The notes under the pieces are model-generated. The model saw nothing but the letters and a program-made list of their open reading frames with translations, did no database searches and was not told the DNA's origin. From contig NZ_ATUT01000011.1 of assembly GCF_000420345.1 (NCBI RefSeq), positions 1 to 64,000 of the forward strand: a DNA stretch of 64,000 nucleotides, read 5' to 3'. The position numbers and the translations under genes were made by a program. Shown one piece after another: positions 55,549-63,968 of this stretch; positions within the stretch are counted from its first letter, which is position 1; each line of letters opens with the position of its first letter. Source of the DNA: Faecalicoccus pleomorphus DSM 20574 (GTDB taxonomy: Bacteria; Bacillota_I; Bacilli_A; Erysipelotrichales; Erysipelotrichaceae).

Positions 55549-55585
55549 AAGGCAAGGATCCTCCGGTTTTGGATTCTTGCCTTTC
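55549..55585 (+). terminator. Internal hairpin terminator or processing stem after EIICB
   Basis: AGGCAAGGATCC pairs with GGATTCTTGCCT. Few T follow (TTTC), so it may cut expression only in part and set the ratio of the downstream genes. Confidence 0.55.
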
Positions 55586-55606
55586 ATTGAAGAAAGCAGG
55601 GAAAAT

Positions 55607-56269
55607 ATGTTAAAAGCACTTGTTTTTGATTTTGACGGTGTCATTGTAGATACAGAAGCAGAATGGTATTATATATACAAAGAATGGCTAAAAAAAACAT
55701 ATGATTATGATTTGAAAGTCAATGATTATTTAGTGTGTGTGGGAGCCAACAGTCAGAACCTGTTTCGATTTATTAAAAAAGAATTGGGAGATCATGTTCC
55801 TATTGAAGAATTTGAAAAAGAAGCAACACAGGAATATATTGAAAGAACTAATCGCCTTCCGGCGATGGAAGGTGTTAAAGAGTTGATTATACGGGCCAAA
55901 TCAGAGGGATTAAAATTAGCAATTGCAACTTCGGCAACGCAGAAAAAGCCTGTTACACAGTTAAAAAGGTTAGGCTTATTGGACTATTTTGATGCTTTTT
56001 CGACTGCTGAATTAAGCGAGAATATAAAGCCGGCACCTGATATTTTCCTTAAAGCAGCTGAATTATTGGATTGTAAGCCGGAGGAATGTCTGGCTATTGA
56101 AGATTCTTTGAATGGGCTTATTGCGGCGCAAAGAGCTTCTATGCCGTGTTTGATCGTTCCTAACATGATTACAAAAGATAGTCCGTTTACTGGCTATTAT
56201 AAAATGGTTAACTCTTTAAAGGATATAGATTTGAGCGAAATTGAATCAGATTTTTTAAAAAAAGAATAA
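55607..56269 (+). CDS. HAD hydrolase, beta-phosphoglucomutase-like
   Basis: A 220-residue HAD protein with a helical cap. Motif I DFDGVIVDTE, motif II ATSATQ, the Lys in KPAPDIF and the acidic motif AIEDSLNGLIAA match PGM-like phosphatases and mutases. In the PTS context it would dephosphorylate or rearrange an imported sugar phosphate. ATG 55607 comes after CAGGGAAAAT; an in-frame ATG at 55577 falls in the hairpin. Confidence 0.88.
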   Translation: MLKALVFDFDGVIVDTEAEWYYIYKEWLKKTYDYDLKVNDYLVCVGANSQNLFRFIKKELGDHVPIEEFEKEATQEYIERTNRLPAMEGVKELIIRAKSEGLKLAIATSATQKKPVTQLKRLGLLDYFDAFSTAELSENIKPAPDIFLKAAELLDCKPEECLAIEDSLNGLIAAQRASMPCLIVPNMITKDSPFTGYYKMVNSLKDIDLSEIESDFLKKE

Positions 56270-56284
56270 AGGGAGGATAAACAG

Positions 56285-56734
56285 ATGCTGGAAAAGATTT
56301 CAGAAGAAAATATAAGTATTGGAGTTCATGCAGCAGATTGGGAAGATGCCATACGTAAATCAGCACAGTATTTGCTGGAAACAAAAAAAATAGAAAACAG
56401 TTATATTGATGCAATGATTGAAACTGTACATAAGATTGGACCATATATCGTACTAGGCAATCACGTAGCTTTAGCGCATGCTAGACCGGAATGTGGAGTA
56501 AATCAGTTATCTGTGCATTTTACAACATTAAATCCTCCTGTACCTTTTGGAAGTGAAAAATTTGATCCTGTTTCTTTGGTCATCACATTAGCAGCAGTAG
56601 ATGCTGATAGTCACCTTGAGTTAATCAGTGAATTAGCAAATGTGTTGATGGATGAAGAAAATGTTGATAAACTTGTAGAGTCAAAAAATGCCTCAGAATT
56701 TTTGAGACTGCTCAATGAAATGAAGGAAGAATAA
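56285..56734 (+). CDS. PTS EIIA component, mannitol/fructose type
   Basis: A 149-residue cytosolic phosphocarrier. The active-site His lies in VALAHARPE; the family core IVLGNHVALAH and VSLVITLAA are plain. It passes phosphate from HPr to the EIIB domain of the EIICB gene. GGAGGATAAACAG precedes the ATG. Tightly packed with the ROK kinase, 4 bases apart. Confidence 0.92.
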   Translation: MLEKISEENISIGVHAADWEDAIRKSAQYLLETKKIENSYIDAMIETVHKIGPYIVLGNHVALAHARPECGVNQLSVHFTTLNPPVPFGSEKFDPVSLVITLAAVDADSHLELISELANVLMDEENVDKLVESKNASEFLRLLNEMKEE

Positions 56735-56738
56735 ATTT

Positions 56739-57623
56739 ATGATCATAACATTTGATATTGGAGGAACATCTATAAAATATGGACTTATAGATGAAAAAAA
56801 GAGTGAATTAACATTTGTAGAACGTGGTGAAGTAGATACAGATGCCAAGGTTATAAAGGGCCCGGGTATTTTAAAAAAAGTAGAATCAATCATTCAGGAA
56901 AATCAAAAGACTTACGAAATCAAAGGAATTGCTATTTCGACTGCAGGTATGGTGGATGCGCAGAAAGGTTCAATCATTTATGCGAATGAAAACATACCGG
57001 AATATACAGGAATGGGCTTAAAAGACTATTATGAGCGTGTGTTTGGCATTCCTTGCTGGATGGAAAATGATGTAAATGCTGCAGCGTTAGGAGAAGCAGT
57101 TTTTGGAGCAGCTAAGGGTGCACAAAGTGCGTTGATGTTAACAATCGGCACAGGTGTAGGTGGAGCATTGATCATTGATGAGCAAGTATATCATGGTTAT
57201 AGTGGTAGTGCCGGAGAAATTGGGTATATGTGGCTGAATGGAAAGCATTTTGAAAATACAGGTAGCACGACAGCTTTGGTGCATTATGTAGAGGAAAAGA
57301 CATCTCAAAAAGGACTGAACGGCAAAATCATCTTTGAAAGAGCCAAGCAGGGTGATTTAATGTGCGTAGAGGCTATTGATGTACTTTGTAGAAACATCAT
57401 ACAAGGCATCAGTAACTGTGTTTGTTTATTCAATCCTCAGGTAGTGGTTCTTGGTGGGGGAATTATGGCTCAAAAAGAGTATTTAGAGCCTATTATGCAA
57501 AAATATATGCAGAAATTTTTGAACGAAGAGATGTATAGGAATACAACTCTGAAATTTGCAACTCTACAAAACCAGGCTGGTATGGCTGGAGCTTATGCAT
57601 ATTGGCGTAAACAAGAACTATAA
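56739..57623 (+). CDS. ROK-family sugar kinase
   Basis: A 294-residue ROK protein. The ATP loop is FDIGGTSIKYGLID, the catalytic Asp is in ENDVNAAALGE, and the sugar loop is GTGVGGALIIDE. The CxCGxxGC zinc motif of many ROK glucokinases is absent (the place reads GSAGEIGYMW), as in beta-glucoside kinases of the BglK type. Its substrate is presumably a sugar freed in this pathway. Confidence 0.88.
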   Translation: MIITFDIGGTSIKYGLIDEKKSELTFVERGEVDTDAKVIKGPGILKKVESIIQENQKTYEIKGIAISTAGMVDAQKGSIIYANENIPEYTGMGLKDYYERVFGIPCWMENDVNAAALGEAVFGAAKGAQSALMLTIGTGVGGALIIDEQVYHGYSGSAGEIGYMWLNGKHFENTGSTTALVHYVEEKTSQKGLNGKIIFERAKQGDLMCVEAIDVLCRNIIQGISNCVCLFNPQVVVLGGGIMAQKEYLEPIMQKYMQKFLNEEMYRNTTLKFATLQNQAGMAGAYAYWRKQEL

Positions 57624-57627
57624 AATG

Positions 57628-57656
57628 GGACCTGTTGAAACAAACAGGTTCTTTTT
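57628..57656 (+). terminator. Terminator of the PTS operon
   Basis: GGACCTGTT pairs with AACAGGTTC around GAAACA, then TTTTT. Confidence 0.75.
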
Positions 57657-57667
57657 GAATTCCGTGC

Positions 57668-57698
57668 TTGACTTGTCTTTCAAAACAAGGTATTTTGA
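57668..57698 (+). promoter_or_regulatory. MarR gene promoter with an inverted repeat over the -10 box
   Basis: TTGACT (57668-57673), 17 bases, TATTTT (57691-57696), then 7 bases to the ATG at 57704, so the mRNA is probably leaderless. TCAAAA-N7-TTTTGA (57680-57698) covers the -10 box and is a likely autoregulatory MarR operator. Confidence 0.65.
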
Positions 57699-57703
57699 TA
57701 CCA

Positions 57704-58189
57704 ATGACACAAGAAGAAAAACAAGAAAGAAAACAGAAAACACGCCATACATTGAATGAGCTTTTAGTTGGATTGTTTAATTATATTCTATATATTGAAG
57801 CCAATAACCTGAAACAAAAGGGTGTGGAGCTATCGATTACAGAAGTTCATATTCTGGAAAGAATTCAAAGGGCCAGTTCCAATACGATGAGTCATTTGGC
57901 CAGAAGCTTAATGGTGACATCAGGAACTTTGACAACCAATGTTTCTCGTTTGGAAAAGAAGGGCTATGTGGAACGTTATCGTGATGAAAATGATCGTAGA
58001 ATTGTCCGATTAAGAAATACACCTAAAGCATTGGATGTATTAAAGATTCATGATGAATTCCATGCGAATATGATCGATAAAGCTATCGGTGATCTAGGTT
58101 TGGAAGAAAATGAAGTCTTAAACGAGGCATTGGAAAATATCTTAGAATATTTCAGTGATGAATATTCGGATCAAAAAAGAGGAGCATAA
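57704..58189 (+). CDS. MarR-family transcriptional regulator
   Basis: A 161-residue winged-helix regulator. The recognition region is MSHLARSLMVTSGTLTTNVSRLEKKGYVERYRDENDRRIVRL, the MarR wing being DENDRR. The layout resembles FabT-like MarR proteins, but no fab genes are nearby. ATG 57704 is chosen because the promoter -10 box lies just upstream; a longer frame from 57668 would run through it. It may control the next operon, or only itself. Confidence 0.88.
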   Translation: MTQEEKQERKQKTRHTLNELLVGLFNYILYIEANNLKQKGVELSITEVHILERIQRASSNTMSHLARSLMVTSGTLTTNVSRLEKKGYVERYRDENDRRIVRLRNTPKALDVLKIHDEFHANMIDKAIGDLGLEENEVLNEALENILEYFSDEYSDQKRGA

Positions 58190-58212
58190 ACTGCCGCAAG
58201 GCAGTTTTTTTG
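58188..58212 (+). terminator. Terminator of the MarR gene
   Basis: AAACTGCC pairs with GGCAGTTT around GCAA, then TTTTT. Confidence 0.85.
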
Positions 58213-58290
58213 TCAAAACTTTACGCATAAAAAGACAAGAAATAATCATAAAATCAATTGTAAAGTCAAGTATAAAAAGAATTTTGAGAT

Positions 58291-58316
58291 ATATTTGATT
58301 TTAAAATATCAAATAT
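58291..58316. promoter_or_regulatory. 26-base palindrome upstream of the hydantoinase operon
   Basis: ATATTTGAT (58291-58299) and ATCAAATAT (58308-58316) form perfect 9-bp arms around TTTAAAAT, directly before a -35 box at 58318. It is a likely operator; the binding regulator is unknown. Confidence 0.65.
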
Positions 58317-58317
58317 A

Positions 58318-58364
58318 TTGACATAAATTGACATATTGGTATACTTACTATGTAAGCGCTTAAA
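58318..58364 (+). promoter_or_regulatory. Promoter and CcpA cre site of the FAD oxidoreductase-hydantoinase operon
   Basis: TTGACA (58318-58323), 16 bases, TATACT (58340-58345). TGTAAGCGCTTAAA (58351-58364) matches the cre consensus TGWAANCGNTNWCA except for one base and covers the expected transcription start. Repression by CcpA on preferred sugars is implied. Confidence 0.7.
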
Positions 58365-58392
58365 ATTTGAGTCATGTAATGAAAGGAGAAAG

Positions 58393-58432
58393 GATATTGT
58401 AGTGTTCGTCGGATGAGTCTCTACAATATATC
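58393..58432 (+). other. Leader hairpin before the FAD oxidoreductase gene
   Basis: ATATTGTAG (58394-58402) pairs with CTACAATAT (58421-58429) around an 18-base loop. An AAAGGAG at 58383-58388 precedes the stem without a matching gene start. No known riboswitch motif is recognised. Confidence 0.5.
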
Positions 58433-58444
58433 AGGAAGAAGAAT

Positions 58445-59845
58445 GTGATAAAAAAAGAATATGATGTTGTTGTTGCCGGTGGAGGAATGTCGGGCACTTG
58501 TGCAGCAATTGCAGCTGCTCGCAATGATATGAGTGTTCTGTTGATTGATCAGAACGGATATTTAGGAGGCACGTTAACTGCAAATGGTGTAGGACCTATG
58601 ATGACTTTTTTTGCAGGAGAAAAACAAGTTATTCAAGGTATTGGAGAAGAAATCGTAAAAAGGTTAAAAGAAAGAGGGTATTCGCCAGGGCATGTTTATG
58701 ACTCTACCCATTATATTTCTTATGTGACACCTTTTTCTGCGGAAGGATTAAAAATAGTTTTAGATGAAATGGCTATAGACAGTAATGTTACGCTCTTATA
58801 TCACACCTATATTATCGGTATAAATAAAAACGGGAATACAATTAAATCGATTGATATTGTAAATAAGGATGGCATATCTACTATAAATGCAAAAATCTTT
58901 ATTGATGCGACAGGAGACGGTGACTTAGCTGTTGAGGCCGGTATTCCATTTACATTAGGTAGAGAATCAGATAATGCAACTCAACCGTTAACAATGAATA
59001 TGAAAGTATATGGAGTTGATACAAGTAAATTGAAGAAAACAGTTTTACAGAATCCAAAGAAATTTCCAAGGCTAAACAGAGATATAGAAGTGATGAAAAA
59101 AGTAGAAGCATTATCGTTTGTAGGCTTTGAAGAAGAGTTCAAAAGGGCGAAGGAATTAGGAGAGATAACAATACCTCGAGAAGATGTATTATTCTTTGAA
59201 ACCAGTACACCAGGTGAATATATTATCAATACGACTAGGATTATTAATGAAAACGGTGCCTCAGCTCTAGGATTGACGAATGCAGAAATCATAGGACGTA
59301 AACAATGTGAAGAGTTATACAAGTTTCTTATAAAATACGTTCCAGGTTTTGAAAACTCTAAGATTGCTTATACCGGTCCTAGTGTGGGTGTAAGAGGATC
59401 GAGACAGATTCAAGGAGTTTATAAGTTAACAGGTGAGGATCTATTGGAACAAAAAAGATTTAACTCAGTCATAGCTCATTCTGGCTATCCGATAGATATT
59501 CATAATCCTAAAGGAGAAGGAACACTGTCTGTACACGTAAATAAACAAGAAGAGAGTAAAGAAGCAAAATTCGATCGTTCGACTTTTGATAGTTATTATT
59601 CAATTCCATATGAAATTATGATCACAAAAGAAATTCAAAATTTGATTGTGACCGGAAGGTGTGTCTCCGCCTCTTTTGAGGCACAGGCAGCAATCCGTAC
59701 AACGCCAACAATGACAGCATTGGGGCAAGCAGCTGGTACTGCTGCTGCATTAGCAATACAAACAAATCAATCTGTTAATAAAATAGACATTAAAAACCTT
59801 CAAAATCTTTTGATTGCGCAAGGTAGTTATATTGAGAAAAAATAA
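58445..59845 (+). CDS. FAD-dependent oxidoreductase (FAD_oxidored family)
   Basis: A 466-residue flavoprotein. The FAD loop at the N-terminus is VVVAGGGMSGTCAAIAAARN, followed by DQNGYLGGTLTANG, and the second FAD contact is FIDATGDGDLAVEAG; the end has AIRTTPTMTALGQAAG. Homologues reduce or oxidise unknown small molecules. It starts with GTG 58445 behind AGGAAG. It is the first gene of an operon with a transporter and a hydantoinase-like protein, so it probably acts on the imported compound. Base use appears more AT-rich than in the housekeeping genes. Confidence 0.85.
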   Translation: MIKKEYDVVVAGGGMSGTCAAIAAARNDMSVLLIDQNGYLGGTLTANGVGPMMTFFAGEKQVIQGIGEEIVKRLKERGYSPGHVYDSTHYISYVTPFSAEGLKIVLDEMAIDSNVTLLYHTYIIGINKNGNTIKSIDIVNKDGISTINAKIFIDATGDGDLAVEAGIPFTLGRESDNATQPLTMNMKVYGVDTSKLKKTVLQNPKKFPRLNRDIEVMKKVEALSFVGFEEEFKRAKELGEITIPREDVLFFETSTPGEYIINTTRIINENGASALGLTNAEIIGRKQCEELYKFLIKYVPGFENSKIAYTGPSVGVRGSRQIQGVYKLTGEDLLEQKRFNSVIAHSGYPIDIHNPKGEGTLSVHVNKQEESKEAKFDRSTFDSYYSIPYEIMITKEIQNLIVTGRCVSASFEAQAAIRTTPTMTALGQAAGTAAALAIQTNQSVNKIDIKNLQNLLIAQGSYIEKK

Positions 59846-59857
59846 GAGGGAGAAAAT

Positions 59858-61138
59858 ATGGAAACTATCCAGTTAATAGGAATTTTATTGGTGTTTTTTA
59901 TAATGGTAGGTCTGATGATGGCAAGAAAGCTACCAACTATTATTGCTTTACCAGTAATGGCAATAGCTATATCTTTTATAGCGGGTGTAACATTTATGTC
60001 TTCTGATCCTGAAAAATTTACGATTGTAAAAGATGTATTAGAAGCAGGTTCAATGAGAATGTCAACGGCTATTTCAGGTTTAGTATTTGGTGCGATTTTT
60101 GGGAAAGTTCTTTCAAAAGTTGGAGTTACAGAGACTATTATAAAAAAAGCTGCTGAGTTAGCTGGAGACAAAGCATTGCCAATAGCACTTGTGTTTTTGG
60201 CAGTATGTTCAGTAATTTTTGCGGCTAGTAACGGATTAGGAATGGTGATTTTGGTTGGAACAATTATTATTCCAATTATGATTTCTGCAGGATTGTCTCC
60301 TATGATTAGTGGAATTATTCTATTATTATCTAGTGCCATTGGGGTAACATTCTCTGTGAATACACTTGCAGTTTACTTAGATGTTTTAAAGTTGGATTTA
60401 GATGTCGTGACAGGTTATTCTTGGATGGTTGGACTTCCTTTAATTATCGTATCTGTAATTATGATTATTTATTATATCCAGTTTCAAGGAAAAACAAGTA
60501 AAGCTTGGGCTATGCCTAATAATGCAAGAAATGGACAACAGGTTCGAGCAATTGCATTAATTTCACCGATTGTTCCGGTGGCATTAGTTTTTGCGTTTAA
60601 GGTACCTTTAATTGCATCCATACTAATTGGGATAGTAGTTGCTTTGGTATTATCTACTCCAAAAAATCCAATTCATGTTGTTTCATCTGCATTTGTTGAA
60701 GGAATTCAAGATGTTGCAGGTGCAATGGGATTAATGATTGGTATCGGAATGTTACTAAATGCTGTAATGTCCAGCGAGGTATCTGCTATCTTGTCACCGG
60801 CTATTTCCTTAGCGATTCCTAAAAATCAATTAATGTTTGTCCTGATTTTTGGTCTATTGTCACCATTAGCTATTTATCGAGGACCTCTAAATGTTTGGGG
60901 ATTAGGATCGGGGATAATATCATTATTAGTTGCAAGTGGTATGAATCCTGTTGCTGCAATGGTAGCACTTCGTCTAGATTCAAATGTACAAGCAGTGTGT
61001 GATCCAACAAATTCACATAATGTATGGATTGCAGATTTCACGAAAACAGATGTGAATGAAATTTTAAAGAAGACTATTTTATGGATTTCGGTTTCAACGC
61101 TAATTGGGTTAATTGTATCGTCATTTTTCCTATACTAG
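59858..61138 (+). CDS. IT-superfamily transporter (CitMHS/GntP-like)
   Basis: A 426-residue protein of about 11-12 transmembrane segments in two similar halves. The first half has FAASNGLGMVILVGTIIIPIM and the second YRGPLNVWGLGSGII, which resemble the paired hairpin regions of ion transporters for carboxylates and gluconate. The substrate is not known; a carboxylate-type compound such as an oxoproline or hydantoin derivative suits the next gene. GAGGGAGAAAAT precedes the ATG. Confidence 0.8.
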   Translation: METIQLIGILLVFFIMVGLMMARKLPTIIALPVMAIAISFIAGVTFMSSDPEKFTIVKDVLEAGSMRMSTAISGLVFGAIFGKVLSKVGVTETIIKKAAELAGDKALPIALVFLAVCSVIFAASNGLGMVILVGTIIIPIMISAGLSPMISGIILLLSSAIGVTFSVNTLAVYLDVLKLDLDVVTGYSWMVGLPLIIVSVIMIIYYIQFQGKTSKAWAMPNNARNGQQVRAIALISPIVPVALVFAFKVPLIASILIGIVVALVLSTPKNPIHVVSSAFVEGIQDVAGAMGLMIGIGMLLNAVMSSEVSAILSPAISLAIPKNQLMFVLIFGLLSPLAIYRGPLNVWGLGSGIISLLVASGMNPVAAMVALRLDSNVQAVCDPTNSHNVWIADFTKTDVNEILKKTILWISVSTLIGLIVSSFFLY

Positions 61139-61156
61139 AAATTTGAGGTGTTAAAA

Positions 61157-63289
61157 GTGGGAAAGAAAGTTAGAATTGGCATTGATGTAGGAGGAACTTT
61201 TACAGATGCTGTAGCTATAGATAATGAAACATATGATGTTATTGCGAAGATGAAAATTCCTACTACACATAAGGATGGTGTAGCAAAAGGTATTGTAACA
61301 ATCATTCAGAAGTTATTGTCTGAAAATAATATACTTCCTGAAGATGTTAGTTTTATTGCCCATGGGACAACACAAGCCACAAATGCATTATTAGAAGGCG
61401 ATGTAGCAAAAGTAGGTATAATCGGCATGGGAACAGGAATGGATGCTCGTTCTGCAAAAAAAGAAACGTCCATTGAACATATTGAATTAGCACCTGGAAA
61501 ATATTTAACATCTACTCATGAATTTATTGATTCTTCAGAAATAAATGACGAGATGTTGGGGGAAATAATCAGTAAATTAAAAGATGCTGATTGTGAGGTA
61601 ATTGTTGCATCCGAAGCGTATTCAGTAGATGATCCAGAAAACGAGAACAAAGTTATAAAAAAGGCGCAGGAGCTGGGTATGTTCTCAACAGGAGGACATG
61701 AAATTTCACAACTTTATGGATTAAAAATGCGAACTCGAACTGCTGTGGTAAATGCCTCGTTGATTCCGAAAATGATGCAGACAGCAGATATGACAGAAAA
61801 AGCAGTACAAGATACTAAAATTAAGTCCAATTTAATGATTATGAGGGCGGATGGTGGAGTTATGAGCATTAATGAAGTTCGTCAACGTCCAATTTTAACG
61901 ATGCTTTCTGGTCTAGCAGCTGGTGTTGCCGGAGCTCTTATGTATGAAAAAGTTTCGGATGGGATTTTCTTTGAGGTCGGAGGGACATCTGTTGATATCT
62001 CAGTCATTAAAAATGGAAAAGTAATGATCAAGTATGCACAAGTGGGAGGACATAAAACATATTTGCGTTCCCTTGATGTTCGAACATTAGCAGTGGCTGG
62101 TGGATCTATGATACGAGTTAGAAATGGGGAAATCTGTGATGTTGGTCCGCGATCAGCTCATATTGCGGGTCTAGATTATGAGTGTTTTACAGATGCAGAG
62201 AATTTAAAAGATCCACTGATATCTTTTGTTTCTCCCCGTCAGGGAGATCCAGATGAATATGCGATTATTACCGGGGAAAAGGGTATCTCGTATTCTTATA
62301 CTTTAGCAGGTGCAGCTAATCTCTTAGGATATGTTCCAGCTGGAGATTATGCACAAGGAAATCAAGAAAGTAATATTGTCGCATGGAAGGCATTGGGAGA
62401 TTATTTACATATATCTGCAGAGGAAGCAGCGCAAAAAGTAATTGATTTGGCAATTTCTAAATTAGAGCCAGTCGTACAAGAATTAATCAACGAATATGAA
62501 ATTGATCCTGGATTTGTGATGTTGGTTGGAGGCGGTGGCTCAGGTGCAGTTGTAGTTCCAGCGCTTGCTAAAAAGCTAGGCTATAAATGGAAAATAGCTA
62601 AGAATGCCCCATATATTTCAACCATCGGAGTAGCTTTGGCTATGGTTCGTGAGCAAATCGAACGCTCTATTGCAAATCCTACAGATGAAGATATCAAAAA
62701 GATTCGTTTAGATGTTATTGAAAAGATTGTGCAATCAGGAGCGCAAGAAGAGACAGTGGAAGTAAGCATAGAAGTTGATTCACAACGGAATATAGTTCGT
62801 GCAATCGCAACAGGAGCCACAGAGATGCGTCAAAAAAATTTGAAAAATTCGATCATTAGCCAAGAAGAATTGATAAAATTGGCTTCTGATGCATTAGGCG
62901 TAGATTCTTCATCAATAAAGCTTATTGCCCAAACAGGCCGTTGGAATTTAATGCATTCCCAAACTATTAAAAAGAAATTTATTTTTAAACAAAAGAAATC
63001 GGATGTTTGTATGATTGATCGTGAAGGTGTTGTGCGATTCAAAGGGAGTAACACATTCTACCATATCTTTGAAAAGCGAGAATTAGAAAGTTCATTTCTA
63101 CCATTTGTTGACGAACATACAATATATTCAGATGCAAATGCAACGATTCCCAAAGTCTATCTTTTCTATAAAGAAAAGATGTTAGATTTAACTGGAATGC
63201 AAACTATTGAGCAACTAGTTTCGATTATGGAAGTGGAAATTGAATCTTTAACAGATACAGATACAATATTTGCAGTGGCATATCAATAA
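61157..63289 (+). CDS. Hydantoinase/oxoprolinase family protein (HyuA-like)
   Basis: A 710-residue ATP-dependent ring-opening enzyme of the hydantoinase A/oxoprolinase/acetone carboxylase family. The actin-like ATP site is visible as GIDVGGTFTDAVAI, AHGTTQATNALLEGD, FEVGGTSVDISVIKNGK and GGGGSGAVVVPALAKKLG. The last ~170 residues form an extra domain. The HyuB partner, normal in many such enzymes, is absent, so it may act alone. GTG 61157 is 8 bases after GAGG; GTG 61148 overlaps that site. Confidence 0.88.
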   Translation: MGKKVRIGIDVGGTFTDAVAIDNETYDVIAKMKIPTTHKDGVAKGIVTIIQKLLSENNILPEDVSFIAHGTTQATNALLEGDVAKVGIIGMGTGMDARSAKKETSIEHIELAPGKYLTSTHEFIDSSEINDEMLGEIISKLKDADCEVIVASEAYSVDDPENENKVIKKAQELGMFSTGGHEISQLYGLKMRTRTAVVNASLIPKMMQTADMTEKAVQDTKIKSNLMIMRADGGVMSINEVRQRPILTMLSGLAAGVAGALMYEKVSDGIFFEVGGTSVDISVIKNGKVMIKYAQVGGHKTYLRSLDVRTLAVAGGSMIRVRNGEICDVGPRSAHIAGLDYECFTDAENLKDPLISFVSPRQGDPDEYAIITGEKGISYSYTLAGAANLLGYVPAGDYAQGNQESNIVAWKALGDYLHISAEEAAQKVIDLAISKLEPVVQELINEYEIDPGFVMLVGGGGSGAVVVPALAKKLGYKWKIAKNAPYISTIGVALAMVREQIERSIANPTDEDIKKIRLDVIEKIVQSGAQEETVEVSIEVDSQRNIVRAIATGATEMRQKNLKNSIISQEELIKLASDALGVDSSSIKLIAQTGRWNLMHSQTIKKKFIFKQKKSDVCMIDREGVVRFKGSNTFYHIFEKRELESSFLPFVDEHTIYSDANATIPKVYLFYKEKMLDLTGMQTIEQLVSIMEVEIESLTDTDTIFAVAYQ

Positions 63290-63302
63290 AAAAGGTAAAG
63301 GT

Positions 63303-63920
63303 ATGATTGATTATTCAGATGATTTTTTAGGGTATTTACAACTTAAACAAGATTTATTATTCAATAAAATTCCGAAGAAAAAAATTTTGTATTATATACA
63401 AGAATCATTAGATGAAGGAAAAAAAAGAGCAGCTGAGTTTAAAAATATGAGTATCAAAGATATTATTACTCAGCTGAATATAGATGTTCACTATACAGAA
63501 GAGAATGGTGACTTCTTTAAAGTTAAGTTTAGGGCTCAGTCGTCGATCGACAGGGAAGGAAAAATAAAAATTCTTCTTTATAAACCATCTGTTCAAGAAC
63601 TTGCACAAGCCAACGCAGTATCTTTTGAAGAAATGTGGGAAATTATACTTGCTCATGAATGCTTTCATTTTCTTGAGTTTTCCAGCAAAGAAATTGTTTC
63701 CGAAAAACTAGATTCAATATCAACTATTAAAATATTAAATTATACTAGAGAGGCTAAGATACAATCTGCTAGTGAGATTGCGGCAAATGGATTTGCAAAA
63801 GAGATACTGCACCTCGATCATTTACCCAATTATTATGATTATATGTTTATGCTAAAGGAAGGAAGTATAACATATAATGATATTGAAGAAGAATATCAGG
63901 AATTTACAAAATTATTTTAA
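63303..63920 (+). CDS. ImmA/IrrE-like putative metallopeptidase
   Basis: A 205-residue protein with a zinc protease motif HECFH (about residues 118-122, from base 63654) and a downstream SEIAANGFAKEIL, where ImmA-type peptidases carry their third ligand in an E-x-x-A-N-x-F-A motif. ImmA-type proteins cleave regulators, usually beside a Xre-type HTH gene; none is here. It starts 14 bases after the hydantoinase stop with AAAGG and ends the operon, so it is probably co-expressed. Its target is unknown. Confidence 0.75.
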   Translation: MIDYSDDFLGYLQLKQDLLFNKIPKKKILYYIQESLDEGKKRAAEFKNMSIKDIITQLNIDVHYTEENGDFFKVKFRAQSSIDREGKIKILLYKPSVQELAQANAVSFEEMWEIILAHECFHFLEFSSKEIVSEKLDSISTIKILNYTREAKIQSASEIAANGFAKEILHLDHLPNYYDYMFMLKEGSITYNDIEEEYQEFTKLF

Positions 63921-63928
63921 AAAATGCC

Positions 63929-63968
63929 AGGACTCCATTCTCAAACAAGAGGATGGAGTTCTCTTTTT
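63929..63968 (+). terminator. Terminator of the hydantoinase operon
   Basis: ACTCCATTCTC pairs with GAGGATGGAGT around AAACAA (one T-G pair), then TCTCTTTTT. The last 30 bases of the window hold nothing recognisable. Confidence 0.75.

Noticed and set aside
63303-63920. A toxin-antitoxin pair containing the ImmA-like protein
   Set aside because: No HTH or toxin gene lies beside it; the upstream neighbour is a metabolic enzyme.
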